A program made the position numbers and the translations under genes. Of a stretch of 25,580 bases of DNA, positions 1 through 7,318 are shown piece by piece. Position 1 is the stretch's first letter, and each line of letters begins with the position of its first letter. The notes beneath the pieces are model-generated. The model did not search any database, was not told the DNA's origin, and saw only the letters and a list, made by a program, of their open reading frames with translations. Source of the DNA: Minisyncoccota bacterium. Lineage in GTDB: Bacteria; Patescibacteriota; Minisyncoccia; Phycocordibacterales; UBA9973. The DNA is taken from assembly GCA_018060905.1 (NCBI GenBank), contig JAGOVD010000003.1:1-25580 (forward strand), read 5' to 3'.

Positions 1-583
1 ACTGTGTGATCGTGTTTCTCGCGTCACGCTTCGTCAAAATAGGGATGGCTTGCTGTAGGTTTAGCCAGGTCTTGGGTGGAACAACAAATGTTGCTTGTGC
101 CAATATATCTTTGTTGTAGTACATGACGATCGGATCGACGACAAGCGGTGTCGCCAAGATACCTTCCTTGCTCAAAAAGATTTGCGCTCCATCGATATGG
201 GTATCGCGATATGTTCGCTCATCGTATGCACTATACGGGATAGGATATAACTTATCTTTAAATTGAGAGAAAATTTCCGAAGAAAACAGGATGAGATCCG
301 GCGGTGTACCGTTTGCAAGGGCGACAATCAGTTCTTGGGGTAGAGTCGCAGGTGTGTGTTCAGAGTACACAATATTGTAATCAGTATTGGATATATTGAG
401 ACTATCGAGATATGACTGGATAAGGTTTTGTGGTGCAATCCCCCACATAACGACGGTTCCTTGTGGAGTCGCTACTGCTGCTTTTTTGCTACCAACCGAA
501 ATCAATCCCGAAAAGACTAGTACTGCACCGGCAAAGACGATAACAAAGACGATAACAAGAATTGTTTGAAATGATGATTTCAT
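1..583 (-). CDS. Extracellular solute-binding protein (family 1), truncated by window edge
   Basis: My own reverse-strand translation from the ATG at 583 gives 194 codons with no stop before the window edge, so the C-terminus is missing. Residues about 7-28 form one hydrophobic segment after MKSS, a signal peptide or signal anchor. The mature part then shows the typical start of ABC-transporter periplasmic binding proteins: a GTVVMWG strand, an ANGTPPDLILFSS segment, and further on LVVDPIVMYYNKDIL and PPKTWLNL, which match the family 1 (MalE-like) pattern of 'YYNKDLF...PPKTWDE'. Such proteins bind sugars or other solutes outside the membrane and deliver them to an ABC permease, which is not in view. 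The start lies 3 nt beyond the stop of the methyltransferase gene, so the two are probably co-transcribed. The substrate cannot be told. Confidence 0.8.
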   Translation of the reverse strand, partial: MKSSFQTILVIVFVIVFAGAVLVFSGLISVGSKKAAVATPQGTVVMWGIAPQNLIQSYLDSLNISNTDYNIVYSEHTPATLPQELIVALANGTPPDLILFSSEIFSQFKDKLYPIPYSAYDERTYRDTHIDGAQIFLSKEGILATPLVVDPIVMYYNKDILAQATFVVPPKTWLNLQQAIPILTKRDARNTITQ

Positions 584-586
584 GCG

Positions 587-1123
587 TTATGTGTTTGTTG
601 ATTTCTTGAAAAGTATAGCATAGTGGTGCTCACCTGCAGGTAGCGTATCAGTCAGCACACTGAATCCAAACTTCGCACAGAGGGCTTCCGCGGTTTCTTT
701 ACGAAGCACTGACTCTGGTCGTGGCCCCATACCGCCAAATGACTCACTCCAATCAACTACAAGGATCCTCCCATCCGGTTTGAGTACTCGTTTCACTTCT
801 TGGAGACAGCCTTGTTTGTCTTCGATTTGAAACAAAATATTGGAAAGAATGACAAAGTTCATACTTTCGTCGCCGAGTTTTGATCCGCCCGCAATCTCTA
901 TATCTCCCCACAGTGGGTGCATATTTTTGATACCTAACTCAGACGCTTCGCGTGTAAGCCGTGCGACGATATCGCGATGTATTTCGATCGCAAAGACATT
1001 GCCCTGGGGAACGAGTGCTGCCGCAGCGCGCGACATGAAGCCCGACCCCGCGCCAAAATCAGCAACACTATCAGTTGACTGTAGATTACATACGGCGAGC
1101 ATCGCTGATGGCTCCATGAACAT
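587..1123 (-). CDS. SAM-dependent methyltransferase (class I)
   Basis: This is a 178-residue Rossmann-fold methyltransferase. Motif I is DFGAGSGF at about residues 22-29, followed by an acidic strand-2 end (FAIEIHRD), a motif IV-like strand (MNFVILSNILFQ) and the post-motif VLKPDGRILVVDW, as in UbiE/Methyltransf_11 type enzymes. I chose the ATG at 1123 because an extended -10 (TGC-TATACT) lies 6 nt upstream of it; the frame stays open further upstream to 1375 and into gyrA, but that part does not resemble the family. The next ATG (1117) is also possible. The substrate is unknown. It is followed after 3 nt by the solute-binding protein gene and is separated from gyrA by an inverted repeat that probably terminates gyrA transcription. 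Confidence 0.8.
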   Translation of the reverse strand: MFMEPSAMLAVCNLQSTDSVADFGAGSGFMSRAAAALVPQGNVFAIEIHRDIVARLTREASELGIKNMHPLWGDIEIAGGSKLGDESMNFVILSNILFQIEDKQGCLQEVKRVLKPDGRILVVDWSESFGGMGPRPESVLRKETAEALCAKFGFSVLTDTLPAGEHHYAILFKKSTNT

Positions 1124-1129
1124 ATGAAT

Positions 1130-1138
1130 AGTATAGCA
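1130..1138 (-). promoter_or_regulatory. Extended -10 promoter of the methyltransferase gene
   Basis: Read on the minus strand this is TGC-TATACT, then 6 nt to the ATG at 1123. Initiation about 7 nt downstream of the -10 would fall at the start codon, so the mRNA would be leaderless. No clear -35 is visible. Confidence 0.6.
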
Positions 1139-1160
1139 AAGAAAGAGAAGAAGAGGGTGT

Positions 1161-1219
1161 TTAAAAAATAAGAAACCATATTTCTCCAAAGGCACGAAAA
1201 ACGGTTTCTTATTTTTTAA
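1161..1219 (-). terminator. 17-bp AT-rich inverted repeat downstream of gyrA
   Basis: Arms 1161-1177 and 1203-1219 are perfectly complementary over 17 bp with a 25-nt loop. The arm sequence is TTAAAAAATAAGAAACC and its complement. As RNA from either strand, the 3' arm ends in a run of U, as in A/U-flanked bidirectional terminators. It lies between the gyrA stop (1338) and the methyltransferase promoter. The stem is unusually AT-rich and long for a terminator, so a mobile-element remnant is an alternative. Confidence 0.5.
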
Positions 1220-1283
1220 CAAGGAAGGGAGAAGTGAGGCCGGTTCGATCGAACAAATTGAATACATGTGATCGAGGACCTGT

Positions 1284-1320
1284 TTGAACGGAGTGAGTCC
1301 CGCAGAGCACATGTGTTCAG
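1284..1320 (+). repeat. Divergent copy (D) of the dispersed hairpin repeat
   Basis: TTGAAC, then 15 nt, then GAGCACATGTG. The three copies at 14.2, 14.55 and 15.2 kb have TCGAAC, 15 nt, GAGCA, and the copy at 15.2 kb shares the complete GAGCACATGTG. The central stem is not kept here. It sits in the gyrA-methyltransferase intergenic region (1124-1337), which otherwise holds only the inverted repeat and a promoter. Confidence 0.35.
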
Positions 1321-1337
1321 ATTTGTGATGATCGAAT

Positions 1338-3803
1338 CTACAAGCAGGTGACGGATGCGAGTGTATCCCCTGCACGGAGCTTCATGATAGTCACTCCTTG
1401 CGTCTGGCGACCGGATGACGGGATCGTTGCGAGATCCACGCGGATCACTTGTCCTTTTTTGGACATTGCGACAAGCTCAGTACCATCGTGTACCACCATC
1501 GCCACCATCAATGCACCGGTCTTTGGAGTAATTTTTGCAGTCTTGATACCGCTTCCACCACGGCCTTGTATTTTGTATTCGCTAATCGCAGTCTTTTTAC
1601 CGATACCGTTTGCACCAAGTGTGAGCATGTACGTACCTTTCTCATCAGCCACAACATTTGCTCCGACAATCGTATCTCCTTTGCCAAGCTTCATCGCTCG
1701 CACACCACCTGCGGTACGTCCCATCTCACGAATATCACTCTCTTCAAATCGGATTGATTGACCTTGTGAACTTCCAAGAATCACGCTCTGACCCTTTTGG
1801 ACACGAAGCACTGCCTGGAGTTCATCTCCTGCATCGAGTCGGATGGCGATGATCCCACTGCGTCGTACATCCTTGAATGATTCATAGGTGACCTTCTTTG
1901 CAGTTCCCTTTTTGGTCAAGAGAAATAGTGACGCCTTTTCTTCTTTTACCTTCTTTGGGACGGCGAGCACACTCGTGACGAGTTCGTCTCCAGCGAGCGA
2001 GAGGAAGTTCATAACACTCTTGCCTTTAGTCGCGCGCTTGCCTTCGGGGATGTCGTACATCTTGATCTGGTATGCCTTGCCTTTGTTGGTAAAGAATAAT
2101 AGATCTGAATGTGTATCAGTTGTGACGAGCGTTGTGACAAAGTCTTCTTCTTTGGTCTCGAGATCAATCACGCCGACACCACCACGCTTCTGTATCTTGT
2201 ATTCACTCGGATCGGTACGTTTGACATATCCACCAGCGGTGAGGACGAGTACTGATTCCTTCTCAGGAATGAGATCTTCGTCATTGATGAGCTTGGTACC
2301 ACCACTCATGATCTTGGTCTTGCGTTCGTCGCCATACTTTTCTTTGATCTCTCTGAGTTCGTCAGCAATGACCTTGAATATTTTCTTTGCGCTCGCGAGC
2401 AAGCTCTCGAGTTCGGCGATGAGTTCCTGCTTCTCTTTGAGTTCTGTCTCTACAGCCTTGCGCTCGAGACCGGCGAGCTTCTGCAGGCGCATCTCGAGGA
2501 TGGCGTCTGCTTGGAGGTCAGAGAATTTGAATTCCTTCATCAAGTTTACCTTTGCGACACTCGCATCCTTGGAAGCACGGATGAGGGTGATGATACGGTC
2601 GATGTGGTCAAGTGCCTTTTTGAGACCGAGGAGGATGTGTTCGCGGTCCTTCGCCTTCTTGAGGTCAAATGCGGTACGGCGTCGCACGACGACTTCTCGA
2701 TGTGCAATGAATGCTGAGAGGATACTCTTGATCGAGAGTGTCTCTGGTACTCCGTCGACGAGTGCGACCATGTTGTAGTGGAATGTCTGTTCGAGCTGGG
2801 TGTGTTTGTAGAGGTAGTTGAGGACCTTTTGCGGATTGACGCCGGTCTTGAGTGTCACCACGACGCGCATATCTGCAGCCGAATAATCATCGAGCGCCTT
2901 GATGCCTTCGAGTTTCTTTTCTTGGACCAATGATGCAATGGATTCCACGAAGTTGGATCGGACGACTTGGTACGGGAGAGACGTGATAGTGATCGTATAC
3001 ATGCCGTTCTTGGTCTCGGCGATCTCGGCTTCTCCGCGACAGACGACGCCACCGCGTCCTGTAGCGAACGCGTGTGCGATGTCGGCTTTGTTGAATGCAA
3101 TCCCTCCCGTTGGGAAGTCAGGACCTTGGACGATACCTGCGATGTCTTCGTTGGTCGCGTCATCGTTCTCGATCATATAGAGACAGGCGTCCATGATCTC
3201 TCCGAGATTGTGAGGAGCGATGTTGGTCGCCATACCCACAGCAATACCCAGTGTCCCGTTGAGCAAGAGACTTGGTACTGCAGTTGGCATCACGACGGGC
3301 TCGTTGAGTGTCGCGTCATAGTTGGGACGATAGTCGATAGTCTCCTTTTCGATATCGCGAATCATTTCCATCGCGATCTTGCTCATCTTTGCTTCGGTAT
3401 AACGCATCGCCGCAGCACCATCGCCGTCGACAGAACCAAAGTTTCCTTGGCCCTTGATGAGTGGATATCGGTATGCGAATTCTTGCGCCATCTTTACCAT
3501 AGCATCATAGACTGACTGGTCGCCGTGCGGGTGGTATTTACCCAGCACATCACCGACGATGAGCGCGCTCTTGCGGAACTTCGCAGATGCAACAATACCG
3601 TTCTTGTACATCGCAAAGAGGATGCGGCGATGTACGGGCTTGAGCCCATCACGCACATCAGGGAGCGCACGATCAGTGATGACCGACATGGCATAGTCGA
3701 TAAACGACACACGCATTTCGTTGACGATATTGACAGGAAGAATGCTCTGACGAGGTGTCACTGGAGCATCGGGAGCTGATTTTTCCGGGGTCTTTTTTGC
3801 CAT
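1338..3803 (-). CDS. gyrA: DNA gyrase subunit A
   Basis: This 821-residue protein is the breakage-reunion subunit of DNA gyrase, which with GyrB introduces negative supercoils. The N-terminal part carries the quinolone-pocket region HPHGDQSVYD (residues 91-100) and the catalytic tyrosine Y135 in AAMRYTEAKM. A long coiled-coil/tower region follows. The C-terminal third repeats blades of a beta-pinwheel, with a GyrA-box-like QKRGGVG and a second, related GRGGSG. The box favours GyrA over ParC, although it departs from the canonical QRRGGKG. The residue equivalent to E. coli Ser83 is Gln96. The start at 3803 is supported by a TGC-TATACT promoter 10 nt upstream and by the conserved N-terminus. 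It lies 19 nt after a small membrane protein gene on the same strand; gyrB is not in view. Confidence 0.96.
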   Translation of the reverse strand: MAKKTPEKSAPDAPVTPRQSILPVNIVNEMRVSFIDYAMSVITDRALPDVRDGLKPVHRRILFAMYKNGIVASAKFRKSALIVGDVLGKYHPHGDQSVYDAMVKMAQEFAYRYPLIKGQGNFGSVDGDGAAAMRYTEAKMSKIAMEMIRDIEKETIDYRPNYDATLNEPVVMPTAVPSLLLNGTLGIAVGMATNIAPHNLGEIMDACLYMIENDDATNEDIAGIVQGPDFPTGGIAFNKADIAHAFATGRGGVVCRGEAEIAETKNGMYTITITSLPYQVVRSNFVESIASLVQEKKLEGIKALDDYSAADMRVVVTLKTGVNPQKVLNYLYKHTQLEQTFHYNMVALVDGVPETLSIKSILSAFIAHREVVVRRRTAFDLKKAKDREHILLGLKKALDHIDRIITLIRASKDASVAKVNLMKEFKFSDLQADAILEMRLQKLAGLERKAVETELKEKQELIAELESLLASAKKIFKVIADELREIKEKYGDERKTKIMSGGTKLINDEDLIPEKESVLVLTAGGYVKRTDPSEYKIQKRGGVGVIDLETKEEDFVTTLVTTDTHSDLLFFTNKGKAYQIKMYDIPEGKRATKGKSVMNFLSLAGDELVTSVLAVPKKVKEEKASLFLLTKKGTAKKVTYESFKDVRRSGIIAIRLDAGDELQAVLRVQKGQSVILGSSQGQSIRFEESDIREMGRTAGGVRAMKLGKGDTIVGANVVADEKGTYMLTLGANGIGKKTAISEYKIQGRGGSGIKTAKITPKTGALMVAMVVHDGTELVAMSKKGQVIRVDLATIPSSGRQTQGVTIMKLRAGDTLASVTCL

Positions 3804-3813
3804 AGAGGCTTAC

Positions 3814-3822
3814 AGTATAGCA
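3814..3822 (-). promoter_or_regulatory. Extended -10 promoter of gyrA
   Basis: Minus strand TGC-TATACT followed by 10 nt and the gyrA ATG. This predicts a leader of only a few nucleotides. The motif sits just inside the gap after, and partly over the 3' end of, the upstream small gene. Confidence 0.55.
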
Positions 3823-4029
3823 TTACTTGTCGCCAACGTACGATTGTCCCTTGATCAAAATTGTGTTGTAGAAATTGGACAATATCGAGCCAGATTCATT
3901 GTCGCTTGTTCCCTTTTTGGAGGCATAGATAAGGATCATAAGTATAAGCAAGATCACGCCAACCCCGATTGTGATACCAAGTGCTATTTTTTTGCGGGTC
4001 TCTGGTGGATGATGCTGAAACAATGCCAT
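3823..4029 (-). CDS. Small single-helix membrane protein, function unknown
   Basis: A 68-residue protein with a short charged N-terminus (HHPPETRKK), one strong transmembrane helix at about residues 15-35 (IALGITIGVGVILLILMILIY), then a positively charged KK and a polar tail of about 30 residues. The charge pattern suggests either orientation. It lies 9 nt downstream of the metallo-beta-lactamase-fold gene and 19 nt upstream of gyrA, so it is probably transcribed with the first. I do not recognise a family. Confidence 0.6.
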   Translation of the reverse strand: MALFQHHPPETRKKIALGITIGVGVILLILMILIYASKKGTSDNESGSILSNFYNTILIKGQSYVGDK

Positions 4030-4038
4030 ATATAAGGA

Positions 4039-4647
4039 CTATTGTGCTGCAAGGACGATAATATGTCCTTCTTTGCCGTCGAGGTCACGGCGCTTCAATG
4101 TTGCTTTGTCTTGTATTTCGGTTTTTTCTTGTCCGCCTTCTTTGAGAAATCGCTTCAAACTCTCTTCGGTATAGTCCATAGGGATGATGACATTGGGATC
4201 AAAAGAAGTTGCCGTCTTGTACGCAAGGCTTGCATCTTCTCCGATTGAGATAAATATCATATCGGCTTGTGAGGCAATCTCTTTGGCTTCTGTCGACAAA
4301 GACTTTTCATCATACGCCGCACCGAGAAATGCTATCTTGATCCCATCGAGCTCAAAGCCGTAGACCGTGTTGATGCGATCAACCTTGTCGATCGTGACAT
4401 TTGAAGGCGCGCCTGCAAAGAAGAGCTCGCGGACTTCATAGCTACCCGGACTGTTGAGTACAAAGGGTTCGCGATCTCCCATACTTACTGTCTCGGGATC
4501 GTTCCCTGCTTCGACATTTGCCGTAATAAGCGCAATATCTGCCCCAAAGCGTGAGGGCTTGAGTGACTTGGAAGGCGGATTGGTCGCAATCGTGAGATCT
4601 CCCAAAGTGAGCTTAAAGTATGAGCGGCCGTAGTATGTGATAACCAT
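4039..4647 (-). CDS. Degenerate metallo-beta-lactamase-fold protein (UlaG-like)
   Basis: A 202-residue protein whose start, MVITYYGRSYFKLTLGDLTI, matches the opening of UlaG-like/Lactamase_B_3 proteins (typically 'I.WLGHSCF.I...'). The rest follows the fold: DIALITAN, a PGSYEV segment, a GFELDGIKIAFLG strand and a C-terminal ADMIFISIGEDASL/PNVIIPMDY pair. The canonical metal ligands are not visible: GHS is GRS, DP is NP, and there is no HxHxDH. It is therefore more likely structural or regulatory than a hydrolase. The ATG at 4647 was chosen because the homology begins there and TGC-TACTAT stands 6 nt upstream; the frame is open to 4704. It heads a run with the small membrane gene and gyrA. 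Confidence 0.7.
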   Translation of the reverse strand: MVITYYGRSYFKLTLGDLTIATNPPSKSLKPSRFGADIALITANVEAGNDPETVSMGDREPFVLNSPGSYEVRELFFAGAPSNVTIDKVDRINTVYGFELDGIKIAFLGAAYDEKSLSTEAKEIASQADMIFISIGEDASLAYKTATSFDPNVIIPMDYTEESLKRFLKEGGQEKTEIQDKATLKRRDLDGKEGHIIVLAAQ

Positions 4648-4653
4648 GGACTG

Positions 4654-4662
4654 ATAGTAGCA
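4654..4662 (-). promoter_or_regulatory. Extended -10 promoter of the MBL-fold gene
   Basis: Minus strand TGC-TACTAT, 6 nt before the ATG at 4647; predicts a leaderless transcript. Confidence 0.5.
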
Positions 4663-4729
4663 AAAAATGGGTAATAAAAAAAGTATGGTCCTAATTATGG
4701 CCATACTTTTAAATAAATTCTAAATTCAT

Positions 4730-4933
4730 TCATATTTTTTTGAAACGTTTATTTCTTATTTTGAAATACATATCTATTCCAAAAGAAATAATGAAAACTG
4801 CGCCAATAGCACCCATACACCAAGTAAGAGGTGTCTGCATTTCAAACGCAGGATTTGGCATTTCACTCGGGTCAGGCAACCATAAACGAAATGTTGCAAA
4901 TGCAAGGAAAGCAATTAATAATCTTAGGTACAT
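4730..4933 (-). CDS. Small two-helix membrane protein, function unknown
   Basis: A 67-residue AT-rich gene product. Helix 1 is about residues 3-18 (LRLLIAFLAFATFRLWL), helix 2 about residues 36-56 (LTWCMGAIGAVFIISFGIDMYF), with a lysine/arginine-rich C-terminus (KIRNKRFKKI) that should face the cytoplasm. A near-consensus promoter lies upstream, with a leader of about 30 nt and no Shine-Dalgarno sequence. No family recognised. Base composition differs from gyrA and the S1 gene on either side, as in several other small genes in this window. Confidence 0.55.
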   Translation of the reverse strand: MYLRLLIAFLAFATFRLWLPDPSEMPNPAFEMQTPLTWCMGAIGAVFIISFGIDMYFKIRNKRFKKI

Positions 4934-4966
4934 TTTGAATAGTTTAAATGACTAAATATTTTCATT

Positions 4967-4994
4967 ACTTTAGCATGTTTATCTATATTGTCAA
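4967..4994 (-). promoter_or_regulatory. Consensus-type promoter of the 67-aa membrane protein gene
   Basis: Minus strand TTGACA (4994-4989), 16-nt spacer ending in TGC, TAAAGT (4972-4967). The gene starts at 4933. Confidence 0.6.
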
Positions 4995-5016
4995 GGTACC
5001 CATTTCCTCTCCCAAA

Positions 5017-5025
5017 TGCTAGTAT
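5017..5025 (+). promoter_or_regulatory. Candidate extended -10 promoter of the S1-domain gene
   Basis: TGC-TAGTAT at 5017-5025 would place transcription initiation near 5032 and leave a leader of about 160 nt before the ATG at 5194. No convincing -35 is seen. Confidence 0.4.
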
Positions 5026-5031
5026 TCCCCT

Positions 5032-5193
5032 ACTCGCAAGAGTCCTCGCCTATGGCGGGATAAATTAACAAACAACCTAACAAGAATAACCTCATATACG
5101 CGAGCAATGGTATACGAAATCTTGGTAGGCAGTTCGATACTGTGCAACATGCAGTACTCGGATCGCCACCTCTGTGGTGAATTTTTATTTTTT
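5032..5193 (+). promoter_or_regulatory. Long untranslated leader of the S1-domain gene
   Basis: About 160 nt without a credible gene. It holds a compact hairpin at 5050-5063 (CCTCGCC, TAT, GGCGGG with one U-G pair) and, directly before the start codon, a weak CCAC/GTGG stem followed by a T-rich run reaching the ATG. Leaders this long are exceptional in this window. S1 genes in other bacteria are autoregulated through structured leaders, so translational feedback is a reasonable inference, not something the sequence proves. Confidence 0.3.
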
Positions 5194-6339
5194 ATGGCAA
5201 TACGAACAACAAAAAAGAATGATTTAGAAGAAATGCAGCCACAAGCAGTCGCGACCGAAACAGTCGTGTCTGAAGACATGGGTCCACACCGACCCTTCCT
5301 TGATGAGCTCGTTGAGGGTCCAGTGATCGGGGTTGAAAAGGCAGCGATCTACATCGACCTTGCACCATACGGTACTGGTATCATCTACGGCCGCGAATAC
5401 ATCGCTGCACGTGATTTGATCAAGAAGACCAACATCGGCGACATTATCAAAGCAAAGGTGGTAGAGACCGAAAACGACGACGGATATGTTGAGCTCTCAT
5501 TGAAAGAAGCAAAGGCAGCCCTTCTGTGGAGTGATGCGGAAAACGCAATCAAAGACAAAACGGTCTTTGAGCTCACGATCAAGGATGCCAACAAAGGCGG
5601 GCTCATTATCGACTGGCAAGGCGTGTCAGGATTTTTGCCTGCAAGTCAGCTCAAGGCTGAACACTATCCACGCGTAGAAGATAGTGACAAAGACAAGATC
5701 CTTCGTGAACTCAAGAAGCTCACGGGGACAAAACTTGCCGTGACAATGATCAGCGCAAATCCAAAGGATGGCAAACTCATCTTTTCTGAAAAGGACAACA
5801 ATCCTGAAGAACGACAGGAAGTGGTCAGCAAATACGCGATTGGCGACGAGCTTGATTGCGAAGTCACCGGCATCGTCGACTTCGGAGTATTCCTCAAAGT
5901 TGAGGAGGGACTCGAAGGACTCGTTCACATCTCTGAGCTCGACTGGGGCCTCGTCGAAGATCCTCGCACTATGTTCAAATTGAAGGACAAGGTGAAAGCA
6001 AAGGTCATTGACATCAAAGATGGCAAGATCTCACTCTCTATCAAAGCACTCAAGGACAACCCATGGAAGGCATTTGAAGGATCACTCAAGAAAGGTGATG
6101 TCGTCAAAGGTGTCGTCATCAAGTACAACAAACACGGTGCCCTCGTCTCAATCAAAGAAGGAGTTGCGGGCCTCGTCCATCACTCAACCTTTGGTTCTGA
6201 AGAGAAGCTTCGCGCAGAACTCCAACTCGGACGAACCTATCCATTCACCGTGACCCTCTTTGAACCAAAAGAACAAAGAATGACATTGGTGTTCGGAGAA
6301 CAGAAAGTTGAAGAAGAAAAGAAAGAAGAAGATAAATAA
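5194..6339 (+). CDS. rpsA: S1 RNA-binding domain protein (ribosomal protein S1-like)
   Basis: A 381-residue protein with four S1/OB repeats at about residues 35-105, 120-200, 215-285 and 299-367. The third is the most canonical (GIVDFGVFLKVEEGLEGLVHISEL), and the fourth has KYNKHGALVSIKEGVAGLVHHS. The N-terminal 30 residues are polar and the C-terminal tail is acidic and Lys/Glu-rich. Four repeats are fewer than the six of E. coli S1 and resemble the shorter S1 of Firmicutes and CPR bacteria. It should help mRNA binding by the 30S subunit. I chose the ATG at 5194 because the upstream extension to 5107 is unlike the family, though no clear Shine-Dalgarno is present. It is monocistronic, closed by a strong terminator. 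Confidence 0.88.
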   Translation: MAIRTTKKNDLEEMQPQAVATETVVSEDMGPHRPFLDELVEGPVIGVEKAAIYIDLAPYGTGIIYGREYIAARDLIKKTNIGDIIKAKVVETENDDGYVELSLKEAKAALLWSDAENAIKDKTVFELTIKDANKGGLIIDWQGVSGFLPASQLKAEHYPRVEDSDKDKILRELKKLTGTKLAVTMISANPKDGKLIFSEKDNNPEERQEVVSKYAIGDELDCEVTGIVDFGVFLKVEEGLEGLVHISELDWGLVEDPRTMFKLKDKVKAKVIDIKDGKISLSIKALKDNPWKAFEGSLKKGDVVKGVVIKYNKHGALVSIKEGVAGLVHHSTFGSEEKLRAELQLGRTYPFTVTLFEPKEQRMTLVFGEQKVEEEKKEEDK

Positions 6340-6345
6340 GAAAAT

Positions 6346-6383
6346 AAAAAAGCCGCCATTCAGAAATGAGTAGCGGCTTTTTT
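6346..6383. terminator. Bidirectional rho-independent terminator
   Basis: Arms AAAAAAGCCGC (6346-6356) and GCGGCTTTTTT (6373-6383) with a 16-nt loop. It ends the S1 gene (stop 6339) and, on the other strand, the 86-residue membrane gene whose stop is at 6388. Confidence 0.9.
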
Positions 6384-6387
6384 GATT

Positions 6388-6648
6388 TTATGCAAACCTT
6401 TCATCGGTAGAAGGCATTAGCAATAGAAGAAAGAAGAAAATAGTTACCGTTATAACAACACCGAGCGCTATGATACTTAACAGTATGTGATCATGAATAA
6501 CTGGTATCGTAAATGGTCTAGCAAACGATGGGGATATCTCCCTAACTATTTCACTAACCGGTAGGCATATCGCTATTACCAATTCTGGCCAAAGAATTAT
6601 CTGCATATACCAAGGTAAATCAGACAAGATAGAGATTATTGCTTTCAT
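6388..6648 (-). CDS. Small membrane protein, function unknown
   Basis: An 86-residue AT-rich gene product with two hydrophobic stretches, about residues 13-32 (WYMQIILWPELVIAICLPV) and 54-79 (HILLSIIALGVVITVTIFFFLLLLM). The linker contains Pro and Arg. The gene has its own near-consensus promoter just downstream of the pth stop and shares a bidirectional terminator with the S1 gene. There is no Shine-Dalgarno; the leader is AT-rich and short. No family recognised. Confidence 0.55.
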   Translation of the reverse strand: MKAIISILSDLPWYMQIILWPELVIAICLPVSEIVREISPSFARPFTIPVIHDHILLSIIALGVVITVTIFFFLLLLMPSTDERFA

Positions 6649-6665
6649 AAAAAATAGTTTTACCC

Positions 6666-6693
6666 ACTATATATTACAAAATAATTTTGTCAA
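6666..6693 (-). promoter_or_regulatory. Consensus-type promoter of the 86-aa membrane protein gene
   Basis: Minus strand TTGACA (6693-6688), 16-nt spacer, TATAGT (6671-6666). It abuts the pth stop codon at 6694. Confidence 0.6.
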
Positions 6694-7260
6694 TTAATTA
6701 TACGTATTCATCACTTCATCAAAACTTTTTGTTTTTAGTGCATCGATGATCTCAATAGTGCGCTTCATCCCCTGTTGTTTAAGTTCATCTTCAAACGGTG
6801 CAAAATCTGAAAGGAGATATTTTTCAAATCCGTCAGGTGGAGCGATGCGTGGAAGCAACTCTTCGTGCACCGGTCGCACACCAATGCGAATACGAAAGAA
6901 TTCTTTAGTACCCAAATGGTCGATGATAGACTGCACGCCGTTGTGTCCTCCTGCACCTCGGTCGAACGAACACTTCACAAGCCCGATGTTGATATCGATA
7001 TCATCGTACACGACGACAATACTGGCATCATACTGCTTGGCGAGCATACGAGCTGCTTTGCCGGAGTCATTCATAAACGTGTCTGGCTTTGCGAGGAGTT
7101 GGTCGGGGCCATTCTGTGCGAGCTGCGCATGAAAGAGATCCTTCTGAGTGAAGTGCAGACCTCCTTTTTCGGCATACACATCGAGCGTCATGAAGCCGAT
7201 GTTGTGTCTGTGTCCGGCAAATTTGTGTCCGGGATTTCCAAGGCCAATAATGATGTTCAT
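6694..7260 (-). CDS. pth: Peptidyl-tRNA hydrolase
   Basis: This enzyme cleaves peptidyl-tRNA released prematurely from ribosomes and so recycles tRNA. The 188-residue protein has the family signature: N-terminal IIIGLGNPG, the catalytic histidine H19 in HRHNIGF, PDTFMNDSG with the conserved Asn, VVYDDIDI with the conserved Asp, and GGHNGVQS. Length matches the family (about 185-195). I prefer the ATG at 7260 over the in-frame GTG at 7266: a TTGAAA-17-TACAGT promoter ends 6 nt before the ATG, so transcription would start at about the ATG itself. It is divergent from lepB, with both promoters in the 97-nt gap. Confidence 0.95.
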   Translation of the reverse strand: MNIIIGLGNPGHKFAGHRHNIGFMTLDVYAEKGGLHFTQKDLFHAQLAQNGPDQLLAKPDTFMNDSGKAARMLAKQYDASIVVVYDDIDINIGLVKCSFDRGAGGHNGVQSIIDHLGTKEFFRIRIGVRPVHEELLPRIAPPDGFEKYLLSDFAPFEDELKQQGMKRTIEIIDALKTKSFDEVMNTYN

Positions 7261-7266
7261 ATCCAC

Positions 7267-7296
7267 ACTGTAATTGAAAAACAGTTATTTTTCAAT
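7267..7296 (-). promoter_or_regulatory. pth promoter with an overlapping palindrome
   Basis: Minus strand TTGAAA (7295-7290), 17-nt spacer, TACAGT (7272-7267), then 6 nt to the pth ATG. A perfect 9-bp inverted repeat (7273-7281 and 7288-7296, 6-nt centre) fills the spacer and -35, in a position where a repressor could bind. Confidence 0.6.
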
Positions 7297-7318
7297 ACAT
7301 ACAAGAAAAAGAGCACCA

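Noticed and set aside
1888..2778. 296-codon open frame on the plus strand
   Set aside because: It is antisense to gyrA. The Ser/Arg-rich translation is a shadow of gyrA codon use, and no promoter or family signature is seen.
2967..3515. 182-codon open frame antisense to gyrA
   Set aside because: Shadow of the gyrA N-terminal region; low-quality translation.
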